64,000 bases of DNA from Saccharum officinarum. Its lineage: Eukaryota > Streptophyta > Magnoliopsida > Poales > Poaceae. Under the pieces are notes generated by a model that worked only from the letters and a program-made list of their open reading frames with translations, was not told the DNA's origin and did no database searches. A program made the position numbers and the translations under genes. Of this stretch, positions 43,998-57,762 are shown one piece after another (positions within the stretch are counted from its first letter, which is position 1; each line of letters starts with the position of its first letter). The DNA lies in NCBI GenBank assembly GCA_020631735.1, contig CM036160.1, positions 1,224,407 to 1,288,406 on the forward strand, in the 5' to 3' direction.

Positions 43998-46900
43998 TTA
44001 CTCAAATAACTGCGGATATGATTTTCTCAATTCATCCTCTCTTTCCCAAGTTGCCTCTGCCTCTGAATATCGATTCCACTGCACTTTGCACATCTTAATA
44101 ATCCGACTTCGAGTAACTCTCTCAGCAGTTTCTAAAATCTTGATCGGAAACTCTTCATATGTAAGATCTTCCTTAACAGTCAACTCTTCTAAAGGTATCT
44201 GCTCCTCAGGCACACGCAAACACTTCTTAAGTTGTGAAACATGGAACACATCATGTACTCCAGATAAATTCTCAGGCAACTCTAATTGATAAGCAACTTC
44301 CCCACGTCTAGTAATAACTTTAAATGGTCCAACATACCTTGGTGCTAGTTTACCTTTCATGTTAAACCTCTTCACACTTTTCATAGGTGACACCTTCAAA
44401 TAGACATAATCACCTACCTCAAAAACTAAATCTCTTCTTCTATTGTCAGCATAACTCTTCTGACGAGACTGTGCTACTCTCAAATTCTCACGAATCACTC
44501 GCACTTGATCTTCTGCGTTTCTAAGAACATCTGTACCAAACACCTGAGATTCACCTGTCTGATCCCAAAACAATGGAGTTCTACACTTACGTCCATACAA
44601 AGCTTCAAACGGTGCCATCTTAAGACTCTGTTGATAACTGTTATTGTAAGAGAATTCTGCATAAGGCAAACTCTTATCCCAACTAGTTCCATATTGCAAT
44701 GCACAAGCTCTCAACATATCCTCTAATACCTGGTTGGTCCTTTCAGTCTGTCCATCTGTCTGTGGATGATATGCTGTACTAAAATTCAATTTTGTTCCCA
44801 ATGATTCATGCACAGCTTTCCAAAAATGCGACGTAAACTGCGATCCTCGATCAGATACAATCTTCTTTGGTACTCCATGCAAACAGACTATTCTCTCCAT
44901 ATACAACTCTGCCAATTTTGGTCCATGGTAAGTAGTCTTAACTGGTATAAAATGAGCAACTTTGGTTAACCGATCTACTATCACCCAAATAGAGTCATAA
45001 CCTTTCTGAGTACGAGGTAACCCTACTATAAAATCCATACCAACTTCCTCCCACTTCCATTCAGGAATCTTCATTGGTTGTAACAATCCAGCAGGTCTCT
45101 GATGCTCTGCTTTCACTCTCTGACAAGTGTCACACAATGCCACATACTCAGCCACATCTCGCTTTAATCCAACCCACCAATATTTCTGTTTCAGATCCAA
45201 ATACATCTTAGTACTACCAGGATGAATAGAATAAGCTGACTCATGAGCTTCGCGAAGAATTGCCTGTCTAACAGTTTGATCCTCAGGTACACACAGCCTC
45301 TTTCCAAACCACAAAATTCCATTATCATCCATTCGAAAGCCTGGTGACTTACCAATCACTATATCTTCCGCTATCTTCTTTAATTTCTCATCCTTCAACT
45401 GCCCCTTGTAAATTTCTTGCTCTAAGGTAGACTCTATCACTAATTCCATTGTATTAGTAACAATTCCTAAATTCAAATATTCAAATTCAGCACATAACTC
45501 ACTAGTCATAGTCAATGTCTGTATCTCATTGGCATAACTTTTCCTACTAAGAGCATCAGCTACTACATTAGCCTTACCAGGATGATAGTGTATCTCAATA
45601 TCATAATCCTTAATCAACTCTAACCATCTGCGTTGTCTCAAATTCAGATCTGACTGAGTGAAAATATACTTCAAACTCTTATGATCGGTGTATATATCAC
45701 TCTTATGTCCAATCAAATAATGTCTCCAAATCTTTAAAGCATGAACTACAGCTGCTAATTCCAAATCATGTGTAGGATAATTCAACTCATGCTTTCTCAA
45801 CTGCCTAGATGCATAAGCCACAACTCTGCCTTGCATAAGAACACATCCCAAACCTTTGACGAGAAGCATCACAATAAATAGAAAACTTCTTACTCAAATC
45901 TGGCAAAACCAAAACAGGCGCTGTAGTCAACCTCTTTTTCAACTCCTCAAAACTAGCTTGACATTTATCTGACCACACAAACTTGGCATTCTTCTCTAAC
46001 AGAGATGTCATAGGTTTAGCAAGTTTAGAAAACCCTTCAATGAACCGTCTGTAATATCCAGCTAATCCCAAGAAACTACGAATCTCGCTAACATCAATAG
46101 GTGGTTTCCAATTTAATACATCCTTTACTTTACCTGGATCCACTGATATCCCTCCATTAGAAACAATATGACCAAGGAAAGAAACTTCCTTCAACCAAAA
46201 CTCACATTTACTTCGCTTCGCATACAGTTTATGCTCTCTAAGTTTCTGCAATACCAACCTCAAATGTTCAGCATGCTCTACCTCTGTCTTGGAAAATACC
46301 AGTATATCATCAATAAACACTACCACAAACTTATCCAAATATTCCATGAACACCTTATTCATCATGTACATAAAGTATGCAGGTGCATTGGTCAATCCAA
46401 ATGACATAACAGTATACTCATACAATCCATACCTTGTAGTAAAAGCTGTCTTTGGAATATCAGAAACACGAATCTTCAACTGATGATATCCAGAACGTAA
46501 ATCAATCTTAGAGAACACACAAGCACCTCTCAACTGATCAAACAAGTCATCAATCCTGGGCAAAGGATACTTATTCTTGATAGTTACCTCATTTAGTGAC
46601 CTATAATCAACACACATCCTCTGACCACCATCTTTCTTATCAACAAAAATAACTGGTGCTCCCCAAGGTGATGAACTAGGTCTAATAAAACCTTTATCTT
46701 GTAATTCTTTAATTTGTTTCTTAAGTTCTTCTAATTCATCTACTCCCATCCTATATGGTCGTTTGGCTATAGGTGCAGTTCCAGGAAGTAATTCAATAAG
46801 AAATTCAATGTCTCGGTCAGGTGGCATACCTGGCAATTCATCAGGGAAGACATCCGAAAATTCCTCAATCACTGAATTCTCCTTAATAGTATCTTCAAGC

Positions 46901-48411
46901 TGATTTACCACAGCGGTTGGTTGCTTCTGCACTGCTACATTCACATTGATTTTATCTCCATTAGGTGCATTCACAACTACCACTTTTTGCTGACACTGAA
47001 TCTCTACCTGATTTTTCTTCATCCAGTCCATACCCAATATCACATCAATACCAGATGTCCTCAACACTATAGGAGTTATCTTAAACTCTACCCCCCTTAA
47101 TACCATACTAATTGGAAGACAACGATTACTGGTTTGCATGGTACCTCCAGGTGAATTTACTAAGAGAGATTCTTTCATAGCTAGCATGGGTATACTATGC
47201 ATTTTAACAAAAATGTTGGATATGAATGTATGAGATGCTCCAGAGTCAAAAAGAACAGTTGCAGGAATGGAATGTACATTGAACGTACCAATCATAACTT
47301 CTGGTGCATCATGAACTGTATCAGAAGACACGTGATTCACCCTTCCAGTACCAGATTGCTTCTGGTTGCTCTTCTGGCTCTGAGGAGTCTGCTGATTCTG
47401 CTTCTCAGGACAATGGTAAGACATATGCCCCTCTTTACCACAGACAAAGCATCTAGTAGGAGTGCTGGGAGCACTATTCTTCATGGGGGTAACATTGGAA
47501 TTTCCAGTGCGAGGAGTCTGTTGCCCAGTCTGCTGATACTGTTGACGTTGTGGATATGATGAACGCTGTTGTGACTGATTACCTTGCCAATTCTGAGACC
47601 ACCTCTGATTCGGATTGCGATTCCATTGACTAACCGGTCCCTGAAACTTCTGATGAAAACCATGCTGAGAATTAGTGCGCTGACGGTTGTTACTTCCTGA
47701 GCTTTGTACCTTCATTTTCCTCTTCCTGTCCATCTCTCTGCGCTCATTATCAAGCACAATAGCTTTATTTACCAGCTCTTGAAAACTAGCATAGTTGTTC
47801 CCCTTCAACTGCAAGCGAAGATCATAATAAATTCCCTTCAAGAAAAGACATTGTTTGTCTGCATCTTCCCTCACTTCATTAGGAGCATAGCGAGCCAACT
47901 GGGTAAATCTATCATGATATTCACTAACGCTCATCTGTCCCATCCTAAGGTTTCTGAATTCTTCCTGCTTCAGCTCAATTATACCTTCAGGAATATGACG
48001 AGCTCGAAAATCTCTAACAAACTCATTCCAAGTAATAGGAGGAGCATTGTCAGGGCGTGCAGCTTGATACGACTCCCACCAAGTCTGAGCTGTCCCCTGT
48101 AACTGACCAGATGCATATAACACCTTCTCCATATCATTGCATTGGGCTATATTCAGTTGTTTCTCCACTGTCCTCACCCAATCATCTGCCTCTAAAGGAT
48201 CAGCAGCATGAGAAAACACTGGAGGGCGTCCCTTTAAAAATTCCCCACGCTTATCCCTCACTTGCACAGGCGGTGGTCCTCCTGCAGCGGGATTGTTCTG
48301 CATGTGCTGCATAAACATCTGCATCATCTGATTCTGAGTTTGCATAAGTTCCTCCATAGTAATGGGTATGTTAGCACCTCCACGACCTCTGCCACGACCT
48401 CTGCCTGACAT
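43998..48411 (-). pseudogene. Chromovirus gag-pol, one frameshift
   Basis: Read on the minus strand from ATG 48411 (after AAACAG), [12 protein letters not shown] leads into gag, with CCHC knuckle [14 protein letters not shown] at residues 321-334, protease D389-S-G and reverse transcriptase IDD at 701-702. Just after the first RNase H Asp, one extra A near 45853 shifts the frame. The second frame (counting from 45872) has the rest of RNase H, the integrase zinc motif (HPGS..., CDTC), catalytic D280, D341 and E377 (35 residues apart), and a C-terminal chromodomain with VQWN and ATWE ending at 43998. Apart from the one shift and a missing codon nearby, the 1470-codon gene looks intact. Confidence 0.94.
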
Positions 48412-49116
48412 CTGTTTCCAAAAACACAGAAATTGAAATTCAGTATGATCCGGGATGATGTATTCAATAGATAAGCAAAATCTGATTTTTCTGGACGAGC
48501 TCCAATTTCAGCAACTCAGTAAAACTGTCGTATCTCGAGCTACAGACGTCCAATTCAGATGATCTTTACATGGTTGGAAAGCTTTCAAAATTATCTACAA
48601 CTTTTATTCACAACACTTTTTCTGATTCTGTCAATAAATTGGCCAAAAACTGAACTTAACCGAAACTGTTTCAGAATTCCAGACTGTGCAGTAACTCCAA
48701 CTTGGAACAGGTATATCTCTTAGCTCATAATAGATATTAAAGTGATTCTTGTGAGGTTGGAAAGATATAGAAGTCTAATTATTCCCAGTAAAGTTTCTTA
48801 AATTTCTCATGAACGGATTTTAAGTTATTTTTAAAACATCCCAGACTGATCCAAAAATCAGCAAAGGACAGAACTAAATTAACCTCATATTCAACTAATA
48901 TATTTTGATCAAACTTAATATTCTTAACCATGGAACTTGTAGGCATGTCTACAAAACTCCAGCACACATTACAAAGATCCAAATCACACATTATCATAAT
49001 AACAATCCATCAATCACACAATTGTTCACACCACAAACTGACTCTTAAAACAATCCAAACTTAAAATTAACTCACAACTACTATCGTTCCTATTACATAG
49101 GGATTTTTCCTATTGC

Positions 49117-49821
49117 CTAATTAAGCTTCTCATAAATCTTGGGACGACCTAACTCCGCTCTTAATTGGTCAATCTCCTTATAAGCTTACTCCTTAAGTTC
49201 TTTTTCCTTCAGCAACTCATCCTTCAAATCCACCTCATGGAGAGCCAATTCACGAGCTAATCCCACCGTAGCTTGTAAAGTCAAGGAGGAATCATCTGCA
49301 GGCGGCACGGTCCAAATACCCTTGTCATGTAAGAAACAAGGAAAATGCCGGAGTGCACCCTTTAACGTCTTGTCCGAGCGTAGACCATGGTAGTAAACAA
49401 ATGCATTGAAAGCGACATCCTCCATGCTTATCTCCATAGTTGCCCGGCTCACTCTGGTAATGAACTTTGACTCCACCTTAGGCTCCTTAGTGGTAGGATC
49501 CCTTTTCTTAACCCATAACTCAGTTTCCCAATAGGAATTTATCCATGGATGACTATACTCTGCACTACGATACTCCAACGTAGCTTCCCAGTCGTAGTAG
49601 TAGTTGTCCAAGGTTCTTGTCAACATGTCATGGAAGAAAGCATCAACTTTAGGAACCATGATATGAAACTTCGTAGTCCACCCCATAACTACATCCTCCA
49701 TTGGTGTATCACCAATTCTTGATTCAGCATCAGATAGCTCTTGATCACCATCTTCATACAGCTCCTGAGGTTTGAAACGAGCAACTTACTGTGCAGTTGA
49801 CAAACGGGGATGAGGAGGCAT
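49117..49821 (-). pseudogene. Upstream ORF1 of the young chromovirus, two in-frame stops, no H3 tail
   Basis: Read on the minus strand from the ATG at 49821 (directly after TTTATAG) the frame starts MPPHPRLSTAQ, meets a TAA, reads an acidic stretch, then is open from 49701 to 49186 and continues past a second TAA to a TAG at 49117: 234 codons in all. The middle has aromatic and Trp-rich segments (HPWINSYWETELWVKK) and the C-terminal part is a charged coiled coil (ELALHEVDLKDELLKEKELK). It has the same place and layout as the H3-tail ORF at 6204-7178 (globular region, then coiled coil) and may be a distant relative, but it lacks the H3-like start and the acidic tail. Function unknown. Confidence 0.65.
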
Positions 49822-49995
49822 CTATAAAATTTAGACATAGATTAGATAGAATCAGTGTATTTTCGCAATAGAATAAAGTAGAGGAAGCATAAAACTTTAG
49901 TAATTAACAAGGTGAAAAGAGGAAGCATGAATTTAAGTAAAATATGAAGGCTATTAACGACCATTCTAACTAGGCTTGCGTCCTACAGTTAACAC

Positions 49996-50008
49996 GGCTC
50001 TGATACCA
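49996..50008 (-). other. Primer-binding site (initiator Met tRNA)
   Basis: On the minus strand it reads TGGTATCAGAGCC, the exact consensus for initiator methionine tRNA priming, three bases from the LTR end. Confidence 0.92.
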
Positions 50009-50011
50009 ATC

Positions 50012-52893
50012 TGTCACACCCATTTTTAAGGACAAAAATAGGATGCATAAAAGACTCATGTGCGCCCCAGGAAACAGTCGCACACATAAGTTGACAAATT
50101 ACAAAGTATCATCACAGTGCTTATTACATAACGAATAAGTATTTAAGACATAGTCTTGAACGATAGGTAATAATTACTAATAGTAATTCTTCAGCGGAAA
50201 CTCCACACAGGGACACGGTTGACTGGTTGACACCAAGACTAGTACTCATTCCGATAATCTTCCTCTATATCTTCATCTGTTATGGTGGAAATAGCAAGGG
50301 TGAGTTCATGTCGAACTCCACAAATATAACACAGGGTTCATGAGGCTCAAAAAGGCTAGACACTGTTTAACTGCGTTTAGCTTTTTTAATCATATATTAG
50401 CAATTGAGTAGCATCAAGATAAACCACTTCCCATTAAAGAACCAATGATCAATTGTAATAGGGATAATGAATAGCATTAACATGAGCATAATAATAATCA
50501 ACAATAATTAAACATGATATAACAGTTATGATCAACTATTCCATAAGAATCCCCAAGGCCGCTCGTATCCATGAGCACGGCTAGTATACCAGTTTTTAAC
50601 TCTGCGCAGAGGTGTACACTTTCACTGTAAGTCATGATTTCCAAATGAGTGGGGAGATCAAGCCCAAACACCCGAGAACCATATAAAGCCACTCAAAAGT
50701 TCGTCTAACAAGTTAGGGCCATTAGATTTCACTCGGCAGGCAGATGTAGAACCCCCCTTCCCTGTGGCACAACAACCGCAGCCTATACACACTAGGCCAG
50801 GGGCTCGGACTACACCCAACATGGCAAGCCATTCTTACGCCATTTAAGGTAACCTCTAACAAGCTAGAAAAGGTCTCTTGAACAACTAAAGCCAGAGCCA
50901 TATAGCCCTCACAGCTGTACTGTATATCCCGGTTATCACTTACAGATAAGTCCTTATGGAGAGAAACCAGAGCATCAAAATAATACACAAGCTCTAGCTC
51001 CCTTTTAACAACAATGAAATCATCTTAATAGTTGATTGCTTAATCCATTAATCCAATTACAAGATCATTGTTCTTAGTTTAAGCACTAGCAATAGCTACC
51101 CATATGCATTCCCAAGGTTGTCAAGGAATCAAGATAACAATCACTAAGTTATAATCTCTAAGGTTGTCAAGGTAAGCACATGCATATGTATGACAATTCA
51201 ATGTATAGGTAACAAGGATAGTCCTGTGTTATACTTGCCTTGATCAAAGCTCTCCAAGTGATACTGCTGACTTGGCTCAAAGTAATACTCCGAATCGTCC
51301 AAATACTGCTCACCTTCTATATTCGATCATCAATCAACAACACACATGCATCCAATCAAACATACACGAAGCAAACAAAGAGATATAATTAGAACAGTAC
51401 ACCAACAGTAGCAAAACAGTAATAAAAGCTTATAAAACTCTTCTACACGTTTCTACGATCACACAGACGCAAAGATCACCAAATTCGGAGTTAAAACGTG
51501 AAAGTTATGAATTTTCTAAGATTTCCTATAGATAAATAAATACTTAATTATAACCTCGAAAAATAAATTATCAAAACTAACTGTACAACTACACTAACAT
51601 GTAGAGCTCGCAAATACGAACCTAACGCAATTTGAACGGATCAAATCGGAATTAAAACGAAGATTTTATGACCAAAACAATCCTAGTGGCAAAACTGTAA
51701 ATACCTGAAAACGTATTTTTGACTTATCCGGGAGAAAATACGCTTTCAAAACACGAAAACGTATTTCAGACAATACGCTAAGGACTGCGGGTTCTAATCT
51801 GAAAAAGTCTAGGGGCTCTTTATCAATTTTACCCGCGAAGGGGTATCTTCTAATCTCGTGCGTCCATCTGAGAACGGACGGCTCGTGTTCATCATCAAGT
51901 GCACAGTGAAATATCCGGCCATCCCTATCAAGTCCGGCCGGTGGCTGCCATTGCCGGCGGCTCCTCCATGGCCGGAGGTGGCGAATCTCCCCACTGAGAC
52001 CACCAATCAAGCCCGCGTTTGGTCCAAACGGTAGAGAAGCTCCGTGCGAACTCATCTAGGCATTTAGAACTAGCTACGTTCGACCATACGTGACGCGCGG
52101 CTACAAGGGAGCGGCGGCGCCATTGCCGGTTTACCGGAGCTCACCAAAACCGTGATTCAAAACGTCTCAACACAAAAGGAGAGCACGGGAAGAAAGAGGA
52201 GGAGACAGCGAACTCACCAATGCGAAGAAAAAGAGCCCAAACCTACCCACAAGCTCCACCGGTGACCAACCGAAAGAGCCTAGGGTTCCGACCTCCTATG
52301 CCCAAAATCTCGTGATGAAGCTCGGGTTTTAGATGGAAAACGGAACATAGGGGGTCACGGCTTCTTATTTGTAGCTTCAATTTACCGTAATCGGGTAGGA
52401 AATCCCGAAGAAATCGGCAAGAATCGGTGGCGGCAATACTTGAGTCCGGCTCGGTCACGATTCGAAAGGGAGAAGACGACTGACACGCGGCCCCCACCTG
52501 TCAGCGGTACAGGGAGGGAGAGGGTGCGCGGCTGGGCGGGCTCGGCGGCTGGGCTCGACTGCTGGGCCGCTGCGGCGCTGGGCTCGGCTGCTGGGTCGCT
52601 GCGATGCTGGACCGGCCCACGCGGGCAGACGCGAGATGGAGCAGGCCTCCCTGAACGGGCCGCGGCCACCAGCTGAAGGTAAGTTGTTTTTTTTTCTTTT
52701 GTTTCTTTTCTTTTCTAATTTTCCAAAAGTATCTCAAATAAAATTTTCTAATCCAAAATGGAATAAAATAAATTCACACCACATAAAAGAAAAATGCAAC
52801 AGCATGAATGCAACACCAATATTCTTTTTAAAATTTTAATTCCCTTTATCTAAATTATTTAAAATTCATTACTCCTAAAATTTGGGTGTTACA
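50012..52893 (-). repeat. 5' LTR of the young chromovirus
   Basis: On the minus strand it starts TGTAACACCC at 52893 and ends GGTGTGACA at 50012. It contains a G+C-rich block at about 51900-52680, in the same relative place as in the other LTRs. Confidence 0.95.
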
Positions 52894-55800
52894 TGTGGCC
52901 AGTACTACAAAGTCTCAACTCACACAGGTCTACAACGAACGGTCCTTAATCGACAGAGACGGGATCAGCACGACCAGGATTAACCCGTCGGCTTAACCAC
53001 CAAAGACACAACCCATGTCCCGCCCAGTCTTCAATTAATCATTGTTCATAATTAACCTTTCAAGTTATGCCAGGATAAATTATTTTGAAATCTCCTATCA
53101 TATAAGTCAATCTCCTCAAGTATGGCTAAGCATAACTATGCATTTTCATAAACACAAGTAACAACGATGATATTGAAAATACCAAGGATGGTCATGCAAC
53201 AATTGGTAATCAAGTAAAGCCTAATCACCTAATGCATGAAATCATATACTCAAGTGATATTAAGATTTATAAAACACAAGGAAGGTTTAAATGCTCCGGG
53301 GCTTGCCTGCATTGCAGAGAAGGTTAGTTCCACAAAGACACCACGGAGTTAGACTTGACAGCATCACGACTGATGTGTGAACCTTCTCCAACACTTGATC
53401 AGCACGAGCACCAAAGAATGATGACACGCATTCGAAGGTTGGTTAACACGAACCCTTTCACTCACATAAGCACTACACGTAAATAAATGATGCATGCTTT
53501 AGTATAATAGAATGCATGACATGATGCATGGAATACATTGGTGAAAACATAACAAGATAAACTAACTTGAGTACAACTTTCTTTCACGGTACGATTGCAA
53601 GTAATCAACACTAATTACTTTTTGTAATTAACACTCAACAAGTTATTCATGAGCACAAACAACTAAATAAGTTGCCAAGGAACATCAAAGTAGATGTGTT
53701 CCAAGGTCTACAATCAACCCCAAAATACAACCAAGTTATTTCATGATTTACTCTAATCATTTTAGTAATTATTAACTAATAAATAAAGCATGTAATTAGA
53801 GATATAATTAAATATTATCAAATTAATCTCAAACTTTTTGTGAAGGCATAGGTGAACATTTTAAGTACACACAAAAAGTTTCATAATCATTGGATATTTA
53901 TTTTAGCCTACAAAAATTACATAATAGGCATTTATTAATTAAAAAGACTAATTTTTAGGTATCCAAAAACTATTTATTTTCACTAGTTAATAATTTTCTA
54001 CTTATATCACAGCATGAAGAAGCTACACAAAAATTTTCATCATTTTATCACACATATACAATTCATTATGAAATTCACAACTTTCAACCAATTTAAACAA
54101 AAAGATAAAGTCTTGAAAAGGAAAAACAGGACACGGGTGGGTTTCGGCCCAGCAGGCCCACGCGGAGGCCTAGGGCGTGGCCCAATCGCAGGCAGACCGG
54201 CCCAACGTGGCCTGCCCAGGCGCGGCTTGGCAATAATGCAAAAGGACCCTGTGCTTTTGAGAAAATAACCTACAGTACACATGTACTATTAATCTAAGTC
54301 ACAACCTTCTCACCTATCACCCTATCCTTCTTCATGTTTCCTCACCACCCCATCTTCTTCTCCACAGAGCAGAGCAGGAGGGGACGTCGGCCGGCGACCG
54401 ACTCCAGCCGGGGAAAGCCACAGCGGCGGATGAGAACCCGCCAGCGGAATCGCGATGGCCGACCGCACCCGTAGGTGCTCTCTACGCGGTAGCAGGTGGC
54501 CGGTGACAGGGTGACCATGCGCACGGCGGCGAACGGCAGGGCGACTGCGCTGCTGTGGCTGACAGCGGCAGTTCTAGCACGGTGGCTGCACAACGGCGGC
54601 GCGCGGGAAATGCCATGCCCGGCCGCACCTGCAAGCGGACGCGGCGCGACCCGCAGCGGCCCCGACAAGGCAGACCACAGCAGCAGGCGACTGGCGTGGC
54701 TGCGGCCTGGCACCGGCGACGGCCCGGAAGCTAGAGGCAGCGCAAGCGGGCTGGGGGGTTGCGCAACGGCGAGGCGCAGCTACTGACGCAAGCAACTGGG
54801 CGGTGGTGCGGAGGCGACGGATTTCGCCGGCGCGCGGAGCTCGACGGTGATGGCGAGGAAGGAGAAAAAGAAAAACACGGTGACAGCTCCGGTTATTAAA
54901 AAAAGGAGGACGACGTGGTGGCCTCACCAGCGCCTTCGCGGCTCGGCCACGCGCCCAGCAGCGCGCTCCCGCGCGCACGCGAAGCGCCGAGAGCAGCCAC
55001 GGTGGACGCCGGTGAACAGAGAGGGACAGGGAGAAAGGAAAACAGAGTACGTCATCTACTGTAGCACTAATACCACCTCATTCTTCCATTTTTTATTTTT
55101 CAAAATTACTCACAATTTCATATGGAAACTTCAAAAACTTGCAACATGAAAGTTGTTCAAAATAATGAGAGCTACAACTTTGCTTTTTGAACCATTGCAA
55201 AATTCCAAATATTTTTGAAAGTAGAGTTTTGAATTTTGAATTTGAATTAGTGTTAATTATTTATTCATTAGTACTTTTGGTAATTCATTAGTGAATAATT
55301 ACAATTCAAACAACTTAATCATTTGTACCATTTTAAAGCACAAATTTTATTATGAAATTTATTTTGATAATTCCTCAAAAATTTAAATTCAAATTTGAAT
55401 TCCAACTCAAACAACATATGCAACATGTACATGTTATTACTGCGACATGTGAACCACTACATATGCAACATTTGAATATTATTCATGAAACATGATATGC
55501 TTTTATGCCATGATACTTATAATTATGCACGATGAGTAGCATGATCAGGGTTTTACTAATTTCGTAACACTAGGGGTGTTACATATATGCATGCTCAACT
55601 ATGACTACACACACCACCCTTCCACATAAAGTAGTCATAGTAGTAGTAGAAAGAATAGTAACCATTATATGATATACACATACATAGATATACCCAAATA
55701 TAAATAGATCTTATACATACACCCGGTTATATATCCACTATGTATGGCTAACTTAAAGTTCTCCACCTTACTAACCTTAGGCATATACATATGCATGTGC

Positions 55801-57754
55801 GTATATGTTGTTCACCCTAGTATGTGTATATGCATTCATATGCACGTACCTAACCCCTAGATCCCACTGTATAGGTAGACTAGTTTAGTTAACCTTGTTA
55901 AGCTACTATGTGAATCTGTAAGAGATGGCTAGGTCAAGTATGATGACTTGGTCAGGCTTTCTCTCTTCAGGTTCACATAATAGTGAAGCCCAATAATGTG
56001 GTCTGATTTTCCATCAGGGAGCTGAACCACACTAACATAACCCATAGGAATCATCTTGTTGGATAGATCCTCTCCATTCAACTCTTACTTTAAGTTGACA
56101 TAGTAATGATAGGCTTAGAATTAACCCACCAACACGTTAGGATCAACCCATCCAGGACCGACGTCTAGCTTTGATTGATTGTGCTTGTTTTACATGCCTT
56201 GCTTGTTATTTTCATTGTTTGTGCCTTCTTGCTTGTCGACGTTAGATCGCGTAGAATAGAAGACGTGAAGAGAACCCGAGGGACCCCAAGAGAACGGCTA
56301 CACCAGGACACAGGAGCAAGGAGCACACAAGATCGGAAGCCTTGGATATACTTGTCAGCGAATGGAGGGAAGTCCTAACCCCCACCCACCTCTACCCACC
56401 TACTTAATTTGCCACTATATTCACTACCATATTCCACCACTTTCACCCTTCCACCACCATAATAAACCATGAAACCTATTTAACATTTTTCCCATTAATA
56501 AATCAATTAACTTAACTATGAGAATATTGATGAATTTGATTACACTATGTGAAGTGTTTATTTAGATGTATGAGAATTGTGTTAAAATGAACTGGATAAC
56601 TTGATTTTTAACCTAGATGGGGGGCAAGTGAGGGGTAATTCATGTGGGATGGATTACCTTGGCAGGTTCACCTGGTGAGGGTTCCTATTGGAAGAGACTC
56701 GCTGAAAGTCTCTAGTTTGGTTTTGGCTAATTGATGAAACTCAAGTACTAATCACAAGTGCTTGAGTGTGATAGCAAAAGGTGATTATTACACTCCAAGG
56801 TGGATAGCTAAGGGACATGGTGATCATGATGGCCACACTTAGAGATGATGAAGATGAAGTGAACATGCAACCCTATGGAGCTCAAGGCAAAGGTATCAAT
56901 AGGGTTTTGTATTTTGGTGTTCAAGACACCTAGAGGGTGTGATCACATTTAGGATCGGTTGTCGTACTATAAATAGGGGAATTTTTGGTGCTTTTGATCA
57001 CTTAAGTGCCACTAGATGAGGATTCATTTGCATATGCATTTAGATCTAGTCGAGAGCTAACCTAACTCCTTCAAAATGATTACGAAAAATGTTAACACAC
57101 ATGCATATGGTGATGTACACTTGATAGTGCTAGCACATTTGCGAAGGAGGTGGAGTTTAAGCGGTAGAGATGGTGTTAGCACATTCGCTATTTTTTGAGC
57201 GGCCGGACGCGGTGGTCGAGCCAACCAGACGCTAGGGTCGCGTCCAGTCAGTTCATCCCACATGCAGAGGCAGGGCGCACACCGGCGCGTTTGGTCGGTG
57301 TGACGTTAGCATCCAGAGAAGTAGCACGTTGAGCAGGATTGATCGGACGCTGTGACGTGTCGGGTCAGTCATGAACGGACGCGTCTGGTCATGAAAACCC
57401 TCTCTGGTAGCTTTCTGTACTCGACCGGACGCCACGTTGTGGTGCGTCCAGTCAGTACAAGCGGCGCTCAGGTCAGGCCTCTCAGCAGCGCGAGCATTTG
57501 GCGACCGAACGCTAGGGCGCGTCCGATCAAACCAAGCGGCGCGTTCGGTCACTTCTGAGCATGTGAGACTTCGTTTAAGTGACCGTTACGATCGAACGAA
57601 CAAGATTTAAAACCTGACACATGGCGAACATCGGGCGGTGGTGCGAGATGCGATCGGACGTTGTGTCCACGTATGGTCAGATTGACCGACACATCCAGTC
57701 AGCCCAACAGCAGTAGGGTCAAGTGTCTAACGGCTATTTCGTGTTGGGGACGCC

Positions 57755-57762
57755 TATATATA
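57755..57762 (+). promoter_or_regulatory. Probable TATA box of the copia LTR
   Basis: TATATATA, preceded by the G+C-richer U3 repeats and about 1 kb after the LTR start. Confidence 0.5.

Larger units (their letters stand above)
41071..52893 (-). mobile_element. Full-length young Ty3/gypsy chromovirus, TSD TGTGG
   Basis: Two 2882-bp LTRs (41071-43952 and 50012-52893) enclose an 6.1-kb interior read on the minus strand: PBS, ORF1, gag-pol, polypurine tract. TGTGG flanks both sides exactly (41066-41070 and 52894-52898). The LTRs differ at only five sites, with no indels, so insertion is recent. Gag-pol has one frameshift and ORF1 two stops, so the copy is probably not autonomous. Confidence 0.96.
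40158..55583 (-). mobile_element. Minus-strand chromovirus solo LTR, split by a full-length element
   Basis: Read on the minus strand it starts TGTAACACCCCTAG at 55583 and ends near 40158-40170 with a sequence resembling the GGGCGGTTCT end of the 1538-5410 LTR. The two parts, 52899-55583 and about 40158-41070, sum to about 3.6 kb, a normal LTR length here, and share with the 5' LTR the segment CCGTCTSTGTCGATTAAGG. TATAT-like sequence at both outer flanks suggests a TSD, but the left border is uncertain by several bases. A G+C-rich block (54120-55010) parallels the block in the other LTRs. Confidence 0.6.

Noticed and set aside
54342..54978. ORFs in the G+C-rich part of the minus-strand solo LTR
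   Set aside because: Open in several frames on both strands with no motif, as in the other LTR G+C blocks.
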